Shown: positions 38,090 through 47,259, numbered from the stretch's first letter. The stretch is DNA of 64,000 bases from Bacillus methanolicus (GCF_028888695.1 NZ_PNFF01000001.1:939501-1003500), one strand, 5' to 3'. Notes: generated from the letters alone by a model not told the origin. Made by a program: numbers and translations.

Positions 38090-39660
38090 CACTAGCGTTG
38101 CACAAAAAACATAAGAAAAAGTCAAGAGTATAAAATTGGGATTATTTTAAATAATATCCCAAAAAATGTATGGTTTGAATATTCTGATTTTATATTTCTG
38201 AGTATTTAAGAAAAAAAGGATAAGGGGACCTATTTGAAGGTAGTCCTTATCCAGATTTTTACAAATAAATAGGGTCATATGTTAAATCATCTAAATGCTG
38301 TACATCTCCTTTTTCAAACTGTGCTAGGGTTTCAATGAAAATTTGTTCATGGTTAAGTGGCCTTCGTCCATATGATGATCGATCAGGTGTTTTAAATAGT
38401 TCTTTTATAAATTCGAAGAAGCTTTTTGACCAATATTCTTCTATAAATTCAAACATCTCAAGGAGCGTTCCCTGATAACTTACTTTTTTCTTCATCAATA
38501 AAGTTAAACAAAAAGTAATCATGGCTATGTAAATTTGGTTGAAAACAGCATTCGCGCTCTTTCCATAACATCTTTTAATGATTAAATGCTGCTTCATCCA
38601 CTTGAAGAAAAGTTCAATTTGCCAGCGATTACGGTAAAGTTCACTAATTTCTTGTGCACTCATTTTTGCATCATTGATGATGATAGATAGGGTATTTCCT
38701 TGACTATCTTTCGTTTCTATCAGTCTAACGGGATATTTCATCCTTCCCAGTTTTACTATTGCTTCCCGAGAAATGTTTGACGACGGGTCAACGGGAAGTT
38801 CTTCAATGACATGGATGACAGTGTTTTCCTTGATACGAGTACAAAATCGAATATTATGACGGCAGTACTCATCGAACTTTTTAAAATCAAAGTAACCCCG
38901 GTCAAACACATGGAGCGCATCCTTATCGATTATCATTAAACCATCTAACTGTGTGACATCTGCTGGTCTAGCAGGAGTAATCATGATTTTGTCTGGGAAA
39001 GTTTCCCCTTCATGAAATACTACTCGAGTATGGATTTTAACTCCAGCTTTTGTATTTCGAAAATCAGCCCATCGATACTGGCTAAGGCATAAGGAGATGG
39101 TTGTTGAATCAATAAGATGGATTTTTCCTAGTAAATCATCGCCCTTTTCTTTTCCGAATTCCCGATAGATTTGTTCAACCAAGTGATGCAAAATAACTTC
39201 AAAAATCTCCGGGGGTAGATCGGAGAGTTTGCGAGAAAGTTGAGATTTACTAATACTTTTTAAGCCAAGTTCTTTCTGTAATTTCTTTTTGTTTTTCACC
39301 TTGAAACTGATTTTTTTTAGGCTATCAAGCTGCTTCAATTGGGCATATATAAAAAGTTTCGTAAATGTTAGGCTATCCAGCTTTTTCACATATTTATCAA
39401 GCTTCATCTGATCAATCATTTTTAAAAAAACTTTTTCATCCATTGGTTGGATGTATTCCTTAAATACTGTTTTTATGGTATTCTTGTCCATAGAGGTCTC
39501 CTTATAATTGGGATTTGGACAGGACTACCTACCTTCCACCTAATTATAAGGTTTTTTTATGCACTTTTGAACAAAAAATACCATTAATTACAAATTATTC
39601 AATAAAAATTTTATGGGAAAAGCCTTGACAAATTAAATTTTATTTAATGCAACGCTAGTG
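38090..39660 (-). mobile_element. IS4-family element inside a CRISPR spacer
   Basis: 1571 bp with terminal repeats CACTAGCGTTGCA at both ends and a perfect 9-bp target duplication GCCAGAAAT (38081-38089 and 39661-39669). Removing element and one duplicate restores a 33-bp spacer between two repeats. Confidence 0.95.
38259..39491 (-). CDS. IS4-family transposase
   Basis: 410 residues, complete. DDE residues: KIHLIDSTTISLCL (Asp), HVFDRGYFDFKKFDEY (Asp), and ELYRNRWQIELFFKWMKQHLIIKRCYG, which holds the Y-x2-R-x3-E-x6-K signature of the IS4 family. N-terminal domain (KLDKYVKKLDSLTFTKLFIYAQL) is the usual DUF4372-like part. It fills its element, with about 170 bases of flank on each side. Confidence 0.94.
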   Translation of the reverse strand: MDKNTIKTVFKEYIQPMDEKVFLKMIDQMKLDKYVKKLDSLTFTKLFIYAQLKQLDSLKKISFKVKNKKKLQKELGLKSISKSQLSRKLSDLPPEIFEVILHHLVEQIYREFGKEKGDDLLGKIHLIDSTTISLCLSQYRWADFRNTKAGVKIHTRVVFHEGETFPDKIMITPARPADVTQLDGLMIIDKDALHVFDRGYFDFKKFDEYCRHNIRFCTRIKENTVIHVIEELPVDPSSNISREAIVKLGRMKYPVRLIETKDSQGNTLSIIINDAKMSAQEISELYRNRWQIELFFKWMKQHLIIKRCYGKSANAVFNQIYIAMITFCLTLLMKKKVSYQGTLLEMFEFIEEYWSKSFFEFIKELFKTPDRSSYGRRPLNHEQIFIETLAQFEKGDVQHLDDLTYDPIYL

Positions 39661-40017
39661 GCCAGAAATGAAGTCGCACTCTATATGAGTGCGTGGATTG
39701 AAATTTGTGGTTTCCCTTGCTGATAGCCTTCTACATCAAAGTCGCACTCTATATGAGTGCGTGGATTGAAATCGTATGAATGGTTCGTGATGAATTGCGA
39801 CTTAGGTCGCACTCTATATGAGTGCGTGGATTGAAATACCACTAACAAAAGTACCATTATCCCTGTAACCCGTCGCACTCTATATGAGTGCGTGGATTGA
39901 AATTCTTTATCTAATCGTTTTGACAATGTTTCTTGCGTCGCACTCTATATGAGTGCGTGGATTGAAATCGAATTGCTGACCAATTTTACAAATTAGCCAT
40001 AAGTCGCACTCTATATG
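39661..40017 (+). CRISPR. CRISPR array, second segment
   Basis: Continuation of the same array after the IS4-family element: repeats at 39673, 39741, 39806, 39872 and 39937, then the first 15 bases of a sixth at 40003, with spacers of 33-36 bp. The sixth repeat is broken after CTATATG by the IS3 element that starts at 40018. Confidence 0.96.
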
Positions 40018-40214
40018 TATAATGGACCCATAAAACTAGACACGAAATGAGGAGATGTTAAAGTAGGTTTATGAAAAGAAAACGATATACACCAGAGTTT
40101 AAATCCCAGATCGTGTGAATCGGCTACACTTAACTGGACAAAAAAATTAAGGTCAAGAAGACTAACCACCAAATCTGGGTATACTGCTAATCAAGCATAA
40201 GAGATCCCATACCA

Positions 40215-40326
40215 GCAACTTTACTAGGAGAGGCGGGTATGCTAGCCTGTTTGGCAAGCCAGATGTTTTCATCATCTGGTTTCCTGGCTGGGAAAGCATG
40301 CCCGTAGAGGCTCCTTGTCAAGTTGC
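40215..40326. repeat. Structured element, copy A
   Basis: GCAACTTTACTAGGAG pairs with CTCCTTGTCAAGTTGC; CGGGTATGCT pairs with AGCATGCCCG; an inner stem CCAGATG/CATCTGG forms the tip. Shared framework with copies B and C: ACTTTAYATGGAG, GGGYRTGATAGCCT, and AGAGGCTCCATGTCAAG. It lies within the leader of the inner IS3 element. Confidence 0.75.
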
Positions 40327-40389
40327 GGTGTTTACCCTCTAAATCTGGAAGTCTACTTCATCTCATTCAGTTAATGGAGGTACGCCGAT

Positions 40390-40671
40390 ATGACGAGAGC
40401 TAGAAGAACATTTACTCCCGAATTTAAAGCTCAAATGGTCAAACTATATGAAAGTGGTAAGCCTAGAAAAGACATTATAAGTGAATACAATTTAACGCCT
40501 TCGGCATTAGACAAATGGGTGAAACAGAGCCAAACATCTGGTTCATTTAAAGAGAAGGACAACCGAACACCTGAAAAAGAAGAACTGATCAAGCTTCGTA
40601 AAGAAAATCAGCGTTTACTGATGGAGAATGATATTTTAAAGCAAGCTGCGCTGATATTAGGACGAAAGTAA
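40390..40671 (+). CDS. IS3-family OrfA (inner element)
   Basis: 93 residues: MTRARRTFTPEFKAQMVKLYE, an HTH (RKDIISEYNLTPSALDKWVKQ) and a leucine zipper (LIKLRKENQRLLMENDILKQAAL). It binds the element's ends and is joined to OrfB by -1 frameshifting in this family. GGAGG precedes the ATG. Confidence 0.93.
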   Translation: MTRARRTFTPEFKAQMVKLYESGKPRKDIISEYNLTPSALDKWVKQSQTSGSFKEKDNRTPEKEELIKLRKENQRLLMENDILKQAALILGRK

Positions 40672-40673
40672 AT

Positions 40674-41510
40674 GTGATTAAAAATAATCGTCACAAATAC
40701 TCGATATCAGCAATGTGCGACGTCCTACAACTCCCAAGAAGTACCTATTATTATGAAGCAAAAGAGCAATCTAAATCAGATGATGAACTTACTGTTACCA
40801 TAATCGATATTTTTCATAAAAGCCGCCAGAACTATGGCACTCGTAAGATAAAACATGAGTTGAAAAAGCTCGATAAAATTGTATCTAGAAGACGTATTGG
40901 CCGAATCATGAAAGAAAATGGGCTAGTATCAAAATATACAGTTGCCCAGTTTAAGCCACATGTGGATAAATGTAATGAATCTAAAGTTGAAAATGTGTTG
41001 AATCGAGAATTTGATCAACAAAAGGAATTAACGGTTTTAGTCAGTGATTTAACATACGTAAGGGTCCAAAATAATTGGCATTACATATGTTTATTTGTTG
41101 ATCTTTACAATCGAGAAATTGTTGGACATAGTGCCGATCCTAATAAAGATGCTGGACTAGTCTACAAAGCACTATCAACGATTAAAACTGATTTAAGACA
41201 AATTCAATTATTTCACACAGACCGAGGAAACGAGTTTAAAAACAAGACAATCGATGAAGCTTTAGAAACATTCGAGATTAATCGGTCGTTAAGCATGAAA
41301 GGTTGCCCATATGATAACGCAGTAGCCGAAGCCACATTTAAAATTATCAAGACAGAATTTGTAAAAGGAAAATATTTTGAAAGTTTAGAACAGTTAAAGT
41401 TGGAATTAGACGATTATGTTCATTGGTTTAATCATATAAGAATTCACGGATCACTGGGGTATTTAAGCCCAATTGAATACAAAATAGAACACCTTAAAAA
41501 AATTGTCTAG
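40674..41510 (+). CDS. IS3-family OrfB transposase (inner element)
   Basis: 278 residues, in the -1 frame relative to OrfA. HTH_21 region (KSRQNYGTRKIKHELKK), then the rve integrase core: LVSDLTYVRVQNNWHY (Asp), LFHTDRGNEFKN (Asp), and DNAVAEATFKIIKTEFV (Glu 35 residues later). Ends IRIHGSLGYLSPIEY, as usual. The GTG at 40674 is just the ORF start; OrfAB fusion is the likely active form. Confidence 0.93.
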   Translation: MIKNNRHKYSISAMCDVLQLPRSTYYYEAKEQSKSDDELTVTIIDIFHKSRQNYGTRKIKHELKKLDKIVSRRRIGRIMKENGLVSKYTVAQFKPHVDKCNESKVENVLNREFDQQKELTVLVSDLTYVRVQNNWHYICLFVDLYNREIVGHSADPNKDAGLVYKALSTIKTDLRQIQLFHTDRGNEFKNKTIDEALETFEINRSLSMKGCPYDNAVAEATFKIIKTEFVKGKYFESLEQLKLELDDYVHWFNHIRIHGSLGYLSPIEYKIEHLKKIV

Positions 41511-41843
41511 TCTAGTGTTGACATACCAGTGCTAGAGGTCCTAAAAGAAGAAAAAACTATGAGTGAAATTGCTTCCTCTCATGGAATCCATGTGAATCAG
41601 ATCCGGCAATGGAGGAATGCATTTCTTGAACAAATGCCCCAGTTGTTTGCGAAAGAAAATAAGAAAGTAGATCAAATGAAGGCTGACTATGAACAACAAA
41701 TTGAAAACCTTTATGCCGAAGTCGGTCGTTTAACCACGCAATTGTCGTGGCTTAAAAAAAATCTGGCCTTAAGGAGTAGGGCAGAACGTATTGACATGAT
41801 TGATTGGGACGATGCAGAACTCCCTATTGCCACCCAGGCTTAA

Positions 41844-42599
41844 TTGCTCGGACTCAATCGGTCCAGCTTGTATTATAAGCCTGTGGAGCTATCTCCTGAA
41901 GAAGTGTTCATCAAGCACCGAATTGATGAAATTTACACCAAGTATCCGTTTTTTGGCTCCCGGCGGATCACGGCCGTTCTGAATGAAAACGGGTTACACA
42001 TTAACCGAAAGGCCGTTCAGCGCCATATGAGGGAGATGGGGATTGCCGGGATTTCACCTGGCCCCAACCTTAGTAAGCACAACCTGGAACACCGGATTTA
42101 TCCCTATCTTCTTAGAGATCTCGACATCACTCACCCCAACCAGGTATGGGGGATTGATATCACTTACATCCGGCTTCAACGCGGTTGGATGTATCTCGTC
42201 GCCATTATTGACTGGTATTCCCGTTACGTCGTTAGTTGGGAGCTGGATCAGACGCTGGAAATCGATTTTGTCCTTGAAGCCGTCAAACGGGCGCTGTCGC
42301 ACGCTCAACCTGAGATTATAAACAGTGATCAGGGTAGCCGCTTCACCAGCCCGAAATATACCGAGCTAGTACTGGATAAGAAAGTTCAAATCAGTATGGA
42401 CGGCAAAGGTCGGGCTCTTGACAATATTATTACCGAGCGATTGTGGCGGACGATTAAATATGAAGAGGTCTACTTGAAGGAATACGAGAGTCCAAGAGAA
42501 GCAAGAAAAGAGATCAATAACTATCTCCATTTCTATAACCATGAACGCCCTCATCAATCATTAGGCTATAAACCACCTGCCTCTGTTTATGGCCTGTGA
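41844..42599 (+). CDS. IS3-family OrfB transposase (outer element)
   Basis: 251 residues beginning LLGLNRSSLYYKPVELSPEE. KYPFFGSRRITAVL, then the integrase core: VWGIDITYIRLQRGW (Asp), IINSDQGSRFTSPKY (Asp), DNIITERLWRTIKYEEVY (Glu), and FYNHERPHQSLGYKPPASVY. The domain is whole, but it directly follows an in-frame stop and its orfA partner is interrupted, so the element cannot make the OrfAB transposase itself. Confidence 0.88.
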   Translation: MLGLNRSSLYYKPVELSPEEVFIKHRIDEIYTKYPFFGSRRITAVLNENGLHINRKAVQRHMREMGIAGISPGPNLSKHNLEHRIYPYLLRDLDITHPNQVWGIDITYIRLQRGWMYLVAIIDWYSRYVVSWELDQTLEIDFVLEAVKRALSHAQPEIINSDQGSRFTSPKYTELVLDKKVQISMDGKGRALDNIITERLWRTIKYEEVYLKEYESPREARKEINNYLHFYNHERPHQSLGYKPPASVYGL

Positions 42600-42716
42600 G
42601 TGATTCATCCTTTATAGAGGATCCTTCTCACGGGAGAACCTGTCAAGGATTCGGCAGAGCCCTCGCTTCGCTCGCCCTTGACAGAACCTCCCCTGAGAAG
42701 GAAAAATAAATGCAGG
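42600..42716. repeat. Long inverted repeat after orfB of the outer IS3 element
   Basis: GTGATTCATCCT pairs with AGGATGAATCAC at the outside; CTTCTCACGGGAG pairs with CTCCCCTGAGAAG and CTGTCAAGG with CCTTGACAG inside, with GCGAGCGAAGCGAGGG-like bases at the tip. Its GTCAAGG/CCTTGAC step also occurs in the inverted repeat after the ISL3 transposase (12357). Confidence 0.7.
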
Positions 42717-42857
42717 ATGAATCACTCCAAAAAAATGTGTACTCCCACTTTATTGGCCTCAATGAGCACCCCAAGCTCTAGAATGCAGATATCCTTTTTG
42801 GTTTCTGCCCCACCTTAAAAAAATAAAATTAGTGTCTTGATGATGGGGTCCACCATA

Positions 42858-42936
42858 ATGGTGCGTGGATTGAAATAACTCATGCATTATTCAAACGAGC
42901 CAATGAAGAAAGTCGCACTCTATATGAGTGCGTGGA
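42858..42936 (+). CRISPR. CRISPR array, last segment
   Basis: The second half of the broken repeat (to 42876, ending GTGGATTGAAAT), one 35-bp spacer, and a last repeat (42912) that keeps only its first 25 bases (to GTGGA). The missing 3' end is either degeneration typical of the trailer end or a deletion edge; unrelated sequence follows. Confidence 0.9.
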
Positions 42937-43005
42937 ACAAGCTACATTGCAAAAGGTCGCTGAAAAGCCATTTGAATGGGAAGACATTCAAATGCCTCCG
43001 GGATT
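42937..43005 (+). pseudogene. Fragment of an unrecognised gene, cut by the IS21 relic
   Basis: The frame reads EQATLQKVAEKPFEWEDIQMPPGF up to the IS end; beyond the relic, 43748 onward reads YMTPQAIEDQIRQIA and stops. The two may be one protein's C terminus. No family recognised. Confidence 0.35.
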
Positions 43006-43056
43006 TGTTTATTGCAAAATAAAAGTGCAGAGATGTGCAGAGAATTTGTATTGTAC

Positions 43057-43166
43057 CAACTTTACATGGAGAGGTGGGCGTGATAGCCTTGATAGGCTAG
43101 CCAGCCCTTGATGTGGCTGGATTTCTGGCTGGATAGTCACGCCCATAGAGGCTCCATGTCAAGTTG
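43057..43166. repeat. Structured element, copy B
   Basis: CAACTTTACATGGAG pairs with CTCCATGTCAAGTTG; TGGGCGTGA pairs with TCACGCCCA; inner stem CCAGCC/GGCTGG. The outer stem is extended by TGCAGAGAATT (43036) and AATTCTCTGCA (to 43178). Compared with copy A, several pairs change on both sides. Confidence 0.75.
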
Positions 43167-43240
43167 CAATTCTCTGCACCCCCTGTTGCAAATCTATGTA
43201 TTTTTCGATTGAAAAAACACCGGGATTAAACAGAGAATAA

Positions 43241-43681
43241 CTGTTACAGGGTGAATTTATAGAAAAACAGGAGAATCTAATCTTTTATGGTGGGGTTAGA
43301 GCTGGAAAAACTTTTCTCTCAACCTTGATAGCATTAAATACCATCCAAAAACAAGGGAAAAGAGTGAAATTTATTACAGCTGCAGCCCTGGTAAATACCT
43401 TATTAGAAACAAATGAAAAGGGATTATTGGGGCGATTTTTTAAACAAATTGAAAAACTAGACTTATTGATAATAGATGAACTGGGGATATATTCCTCTGC
43501 GTGTTATGAAACCAAAAGTTTGATTGTGACCACCAACCTACAATTCGGGCAGTGGAATCACGTGTTTGGCGATCCAACCTTGACAGAAGCAGTTATTGAT
43601 CGGTTTATCCACCATTCATATTTATTGATTTTTAACGGTGATAGCCGTCGGTTAAGAGATTCAATCTTACACAGTAAATAA
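43241..43681 (+). pseudogene. istB: Truncated istB of the IS21 relic
   Basis: Reads GEFIEKQENLIFYGGVRAGKTFLS (Walker A, with RAGKT instead of GTGKT), TAAALVNTLLETNEKG, LDLLIIDELGIY (Walker B) and, after a short internal loss, TKSLIVTTNLQFGQWNHVF, ending GDSRRLRDSILHSK. The N-terminal 80 residues are missing and there is no start with a ribosome binding site. Related to istB of IS21-C but diverged. Confidence 0.82.
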
Positions 43682-43819
43682 AACGGGAGTGGCAAGTGGT
43701 GCAATTTTAATTGCCATTTGATACATTTTTTACTTGCAAAAAAACCATATATGACTCCCCAAGCGATAGAAGACCAAATTCGGCAAATTGCATAGGTCAT
43801 CTCATAGCTGGCTGTGCAC

Positions 43820-43929
43820 TCACTTTATATGGAGTGGCGGGCATGATAGCCTAGTGTGGCGATGCCGATGTTTGCGGCATCTGGCTTCTCGGCAGGAAAC
43901 ACATTCCCGCAGAGGCTCAATGTCAAGCG
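43820..43929. repeat. Structured element, copy C
   Basis: CACTTTATATGGAG opposes CTCAATGTCAAGCG; GCGGGCATG opposes CATTCCCGC; the tip stem GATGCCG/CGGCATC is unlike A and B. It is the most diverged copy and stands upstream of the LAGLIDADG gene. Confidence 0.65.
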
Positions 43930-44013
43930 ACATGGCCCAACTTACATTTAATCGGGCATGGCTGGAGAAATAATAAACTTTTTTGTGTCCGGAAATTTGA
44001 CCTAGATCCAATA

Positions 44014-44042
44014 TTGACAATACGAACATTTGTTCTTATAAT
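44014..44042 (+). promoter_or_regulatory. Sigma-A promoter overlapped by a LexA (SOS) box
   Basis: TTGACA (44014) and TATAAT (44037) are separated by exactly 17 bases. CGAACATTTGTTCT (44023-44036) fills the spacer and fits the Bacillus LexA box CGAAC-N4-GTTCG at all but the last base. A gene driven from here would be repressed by LexA and induced by DNA damage. Confidence 0.85.
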
Positions 44043-44077
44043 ATATTTAAAATAAATAAATGTGGGAGGACTTTTGT

Positions 44078-45064
<987 letters not shown>

Positions 45065-45510
45065 TTAGGTATGCAAAAACTACTTATATATTTTTTAAAT
45101 TCTAGTAGACATAATATATATTCTCGGAAGTTAAATCATGAAAAACAATTCTAGTCTCATATCGAAAGTATACTAGATAAATTGAGACAAAACGAAAAAT
45201 TTTTTTAATAAATGGTTCTTAACTCTTTATTCTTTACTTTGAATTCCCTTATTCTAATAAATTTTCAAAGCTCAATTCGAAACATATTCGTTGCTGAATT
45301 AGCCAGTGCCAACAATTTATCGTGTTTAATTGCGTAATGTTTATCTGTCAGACCTTTCCTTTGTTTTATAATGCGCATCTCTTTAAGTTTACATAATATT
45401 ATTATGATAGCTATTCTTTGTTGATACAAACTTCTAATGTTGTGTTTTTGGTTGTGTACTTTTAGTTTAAGATTATCATTCTTATATATGCTTATATATG
45501 CAATTTTTAG
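45065..45510. other. Gene-poor stretch with one possible gene relic
   Basis: AT-rich. On the minus strand 45378-45265 a 37-codon frame reads MRIIKQRKGLTDKHYAIKHDK and LLALANSATNMFRIEL; it could be the end of a lost gene but I do not recognise it. Nothing else is supportable. Confidence 0.3.
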
Positions 45511-45543
45511 AAAAAATAAAAAGCCGTCTCACAAAAAGACGAC
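45511..45543 (-). terminator. Terminator of the nucleotidyltransferase operon
   Basis: On the minus strand CGTCT pairs with AGACG around TTTTTGTG, followed by GCTTTTTATTTTTT. Confidence 0.7.
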
Positions 45544-45548
45544 AATTC

Positions 45549-46121
45549 TTAATTAAGATCCCTTTTAAGTTGATCTATCCAAAAACTTAATTCATCATAT
45601 TCTTGTTTCGTTTCAGTTTGTTTTAATAAATACTCAATATCTAAAACTTCAAAGTTTTTAGCTAATAACCTAAATCCCCAAATACTGTCCTCTTCGGATT
45701 TCCAGTGAACTGCAGCTCTCAATCTATCAAGAATAATATCTTCTATTGAAATTAAATAAACATAATTTTCATCATCTATATAAACTTTAGCAACTTTTTC
45801 ATAACTGCCAACTAAATCATTAGACGGTATTTCAACAGCAATTTCAATATCTTGATGATAAAAATGCCTTCCTTCTTTTTTAAATCCCAAAGAAAAAAGG
45901 ACATCTTCAATTATATGATATCCATCTGAAACAAAGTCAATGTCTCTTGTAGCGTATTCGCTTTGGGTGTAAATTTCAACAGATAAACCTCCAACAATAA
46001 TTGGTTTTATTTTATATTGATCTAATAATCGAGTAATAATGGATGCCGTTAGAAGCATTGCTTCATATTTAGGTTTTTCCTTAATTTGATTAATTTTTTC
46101 TTTTGCGACAAGAATATCCAT
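45549..46121 (-). CDS. Nucleotidyltransferase-like protein, probable toxin partner
   Basis: About 190 residues from ATG 46121 (GTG 46133 is an in-frame alternative directly after the upstream stop). IIVGGLSVEIYTQSEYATRDIDFV carries the nucleotidyltransferase signature (GG, then TRDIDF with paired Asp), followed by FKKEGRHFYHQDIEIAVEIP and SIEDIILDRLRAAVHWKSEED. This matches the DUF6036/AbiEii-like fold used by toxins that modify tRNA or partner proteins. It is encoded just after a small basic protein, an arrangement typical of type II or IV toxin-antitoxin pairs. A terminator follows. Confidence 0.7.
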   Translation of the reverse strand: MDILVAKEKINQIKEKPKYEAMLLTASIITRLLDQYKIKPIIVGGLSVEIYTQSEYATRDIDFVSDGYHIIEDVLFSLGFKKEGRHFYHQDIEIAVEIPSNDLVGSYEKVAKVYIDDENYVYLISIEDIILDRLRAAVHWKSEEDSIWGFRLLAKNFEVLDIEYLLKQTETKQEYDELSFWIDQLKRDLN

Positions 46122-46133
46122 TAATATATGCAC

Positions 46134-46340
46134 CTATTTTTTAGAAAACATTGATAAGATCTTTGCTTCAATTGGATCTTTTGGTCTTACTCTGCCTTTA
46201 TTAAGGTTTTTTTTCTTTATTTTAGATGTGAAATTATCAATCGTTTGCTTTCTTGCTGAAGAATTCCTTTTAACTCTTGTTTCAATTTCTCCTAAAGTTA
46301 GAGTGGTCATTTTGTCTTCACCCTTTTTTCTTTTTTTCAT
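46134..46340 (-). CDS. Small basic protein, probable antitoxin partner
   Basis: 68 residues from ATG 46340, after GGAGTG. Very rich in Lys and Arg (MKKRKKGEDKMTTLTLGEIE, then RVKRNSSARKQTIDNFTSKIKKKN). ATG 46310 (MTTLTLGEIETRV) is an alternative, and its predicted protein resembles a short antitoxin more. It ends 13 bases before the next ATG. Role inferred from arrangement only. Confidence 0.55.
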   Translation of the reverse strand: MKKRKKGEDKMTTLTLGEIETRVKRNSSARKQTIDNFTSKIKKKNLNKGRVRPKDPIEAKILSMFSKK

Positions 46341-46491
46341 GCGTACACTCCTCAATTTTTTGAACAGTATACGCATTTGTTTTTCTTATTATACCACAGA
46401 AAAATTCTAATGTGGAAGATTTTAGTATGATCATTCTATTTAATCATTTTTATCACATAATATAAAAATTCATTCTAAGCGTGACATCGGC

Positions 46492-47259
46492 CTATTTTCG
46501 CTGCTTTTTATTGGTTTCATAAACTTTAGAGTTAACTAATTTCCATTTTCCGTTTTCATATATCCAGATTGATTCCGCAAATGCGATTCCATCTGCACTA
46601 TAAGCACCACTAATCCTTTGAACGCCTAATAATCCATATTTATTATCTTTCACGATTACCGGCTTTAATGTGCTATATGGAAATATCATTAGTTCCGTCG
46701 GTTCATTAAGTTTTCCGTTTACATATAATCCAAGCCTGTCATAATCAGCTTTCCTGTCTTTGAGATCAAATGTATACTTTTGGCCAGTCTCATCAATAAC
46801 TAATGATGCCTGATAATTTTCCTCAAACTGGCTTGTCATGACTAAAGGTTCAGGAACAGTTAAGTCCGTTAAGTTAAAATCTTTTAGAGTATATAAATAA
46901 TAATTGGATAAACCGCCGCTTCCTCCGGTTGGGATTGAGATAAATAGATCTTTCACTTGATCATGGTTAAAGTCTTCATATTTTACCTGCGGTTCATATC
47001 CGCCTTCTAATTTCACTTTATATTTCTTTCCATTCGAAGCATCGATTTCAAGAAAAATTTCTTTTAAAAAATTTGCCCCTTCTTCAAATAGAATGCCAAT
47101 GATTGTAACTTTGTCTTTCTTCCCATCGCCTGTCACATCCACCTTATCTTGTGAAACGGTGATACTCTTTTTTGATTCACTTACTGCGTAGGCGCCCGTA
47201 ATGGCAGAAAGAGATATTAAAAAGAAAGCGGAAAACGCAAACAGTAATTCTTTTTTCAT
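46492..47259 (-). CDS. Exported protein with FG-GAP/VCBS-like repeats
   Basis: 255 residues. ATG 47259 follows AAGGAGCG. Signal peptide MKKELLFAFSAFFLISLSAI...AYA. The mature part contains DVTGDGKKDKVTIIG and YEDFNHDQVKDLFISIPTGGSG, two Asp-rich calcium-binding-like loops typical of FG-GAP/VCBS proteins, then mostly beta structure with RISGAYSADGIAFAESIWIYENGKWKLVNS at the end. Function unknown; similar exported proteins occur in other Bacillus species. Confidence 0.75.
   Translation of the reverse strand: MKKELLFAFSAFFLISLSAITGAYAVSESKKSITVSQDKVDVTGDGKKDKVTIIGILFEEGANFLKEIFLEIDASNGKKYKVKLEGGYEPQVKYEDFNHDQVKDLFISIPTGGSGGLSNYYLYTLKDFNLTDLTVPEPLVMTSQFEENYQASLVIDETGQKYTFDLKDRKADYDRLGLYVNGKLNEPTELMIFPYSTLKPVIVKDNKYGLLGVQRISGAYSADGIAFAESIWIYENGKWKLVNSKVYETNKKQRK

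Larger units (their letters stand above)
40116..41528 (+). mobile_element. Inner IS3-family element
   Basis: 1413 bp, from TGAATCGGCTACACTTAAC (40116) to the end at 41528, whose minus strand begins TGGTATGTCAACACTAGAC. The target duplication is GTG (40113-40115, 41529-41531). It carries an unusually long 270-bp leader before orfA, holding structured element A. Both ORFs are intact, so it is the youngest layer of the nest. Confidence 0.82.
40071..41843 (+). pseudogene. orfA of the outer IS3 element, split by the inner one
   Basis: ATG 40071 encodes MKRKRYTPEFKSQIV; after the inner element (40116-41528) the protein continues LEVLKEEKTMSEIASSHGI with HTH and leucine zipper (KADYEQQIENLYAEVGRLTTQLSWLKK). 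GTG is duplicated at both junctions. The frame then runs into orfB's own frame and ends at a TAA (41841) where relatives have ELLGLNRSSLYY; GAA to TAA is one substitution. Inactive. Confidence 0.85.
40018..42857 (+). mobile_element. Outer IS3-family element inside a CRISPR repeat
   Basis: Ends TATAATGGACCC (40018) and GGGTCCACCATA (to 42857) are inverted repeats. ATG stands at 40015-40017 and again at 42858-42860 as a 3-bp target duplication. The repeat halves on either side add up to one CRISPR repeat short of a single A. Its orfA is interrupted by a second IS3-family element. Confidence 0.85.
43006..43747 (+). mobile_element. Internally deleted IS21-family relic (D)
   Basis: The left end TGTTTATTGCAAAATAAAAG is nearly identical to that of IS21-C; the right end (minus strand) reads TGGTTTTTTTGCAAG. 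All of istA and the start of istB are gone; structured element B lies in the gap. 742 bp. Confidence 0.75.

Noticed and set aside
40215-43929. Structured elements A-C as hammerhead ribozymes, attC sites or group II intron parts
   Set aside because: No CUGAUGA/GAAA core, no GTTRRRY boxes, and no domain V-like hairpin could be found.
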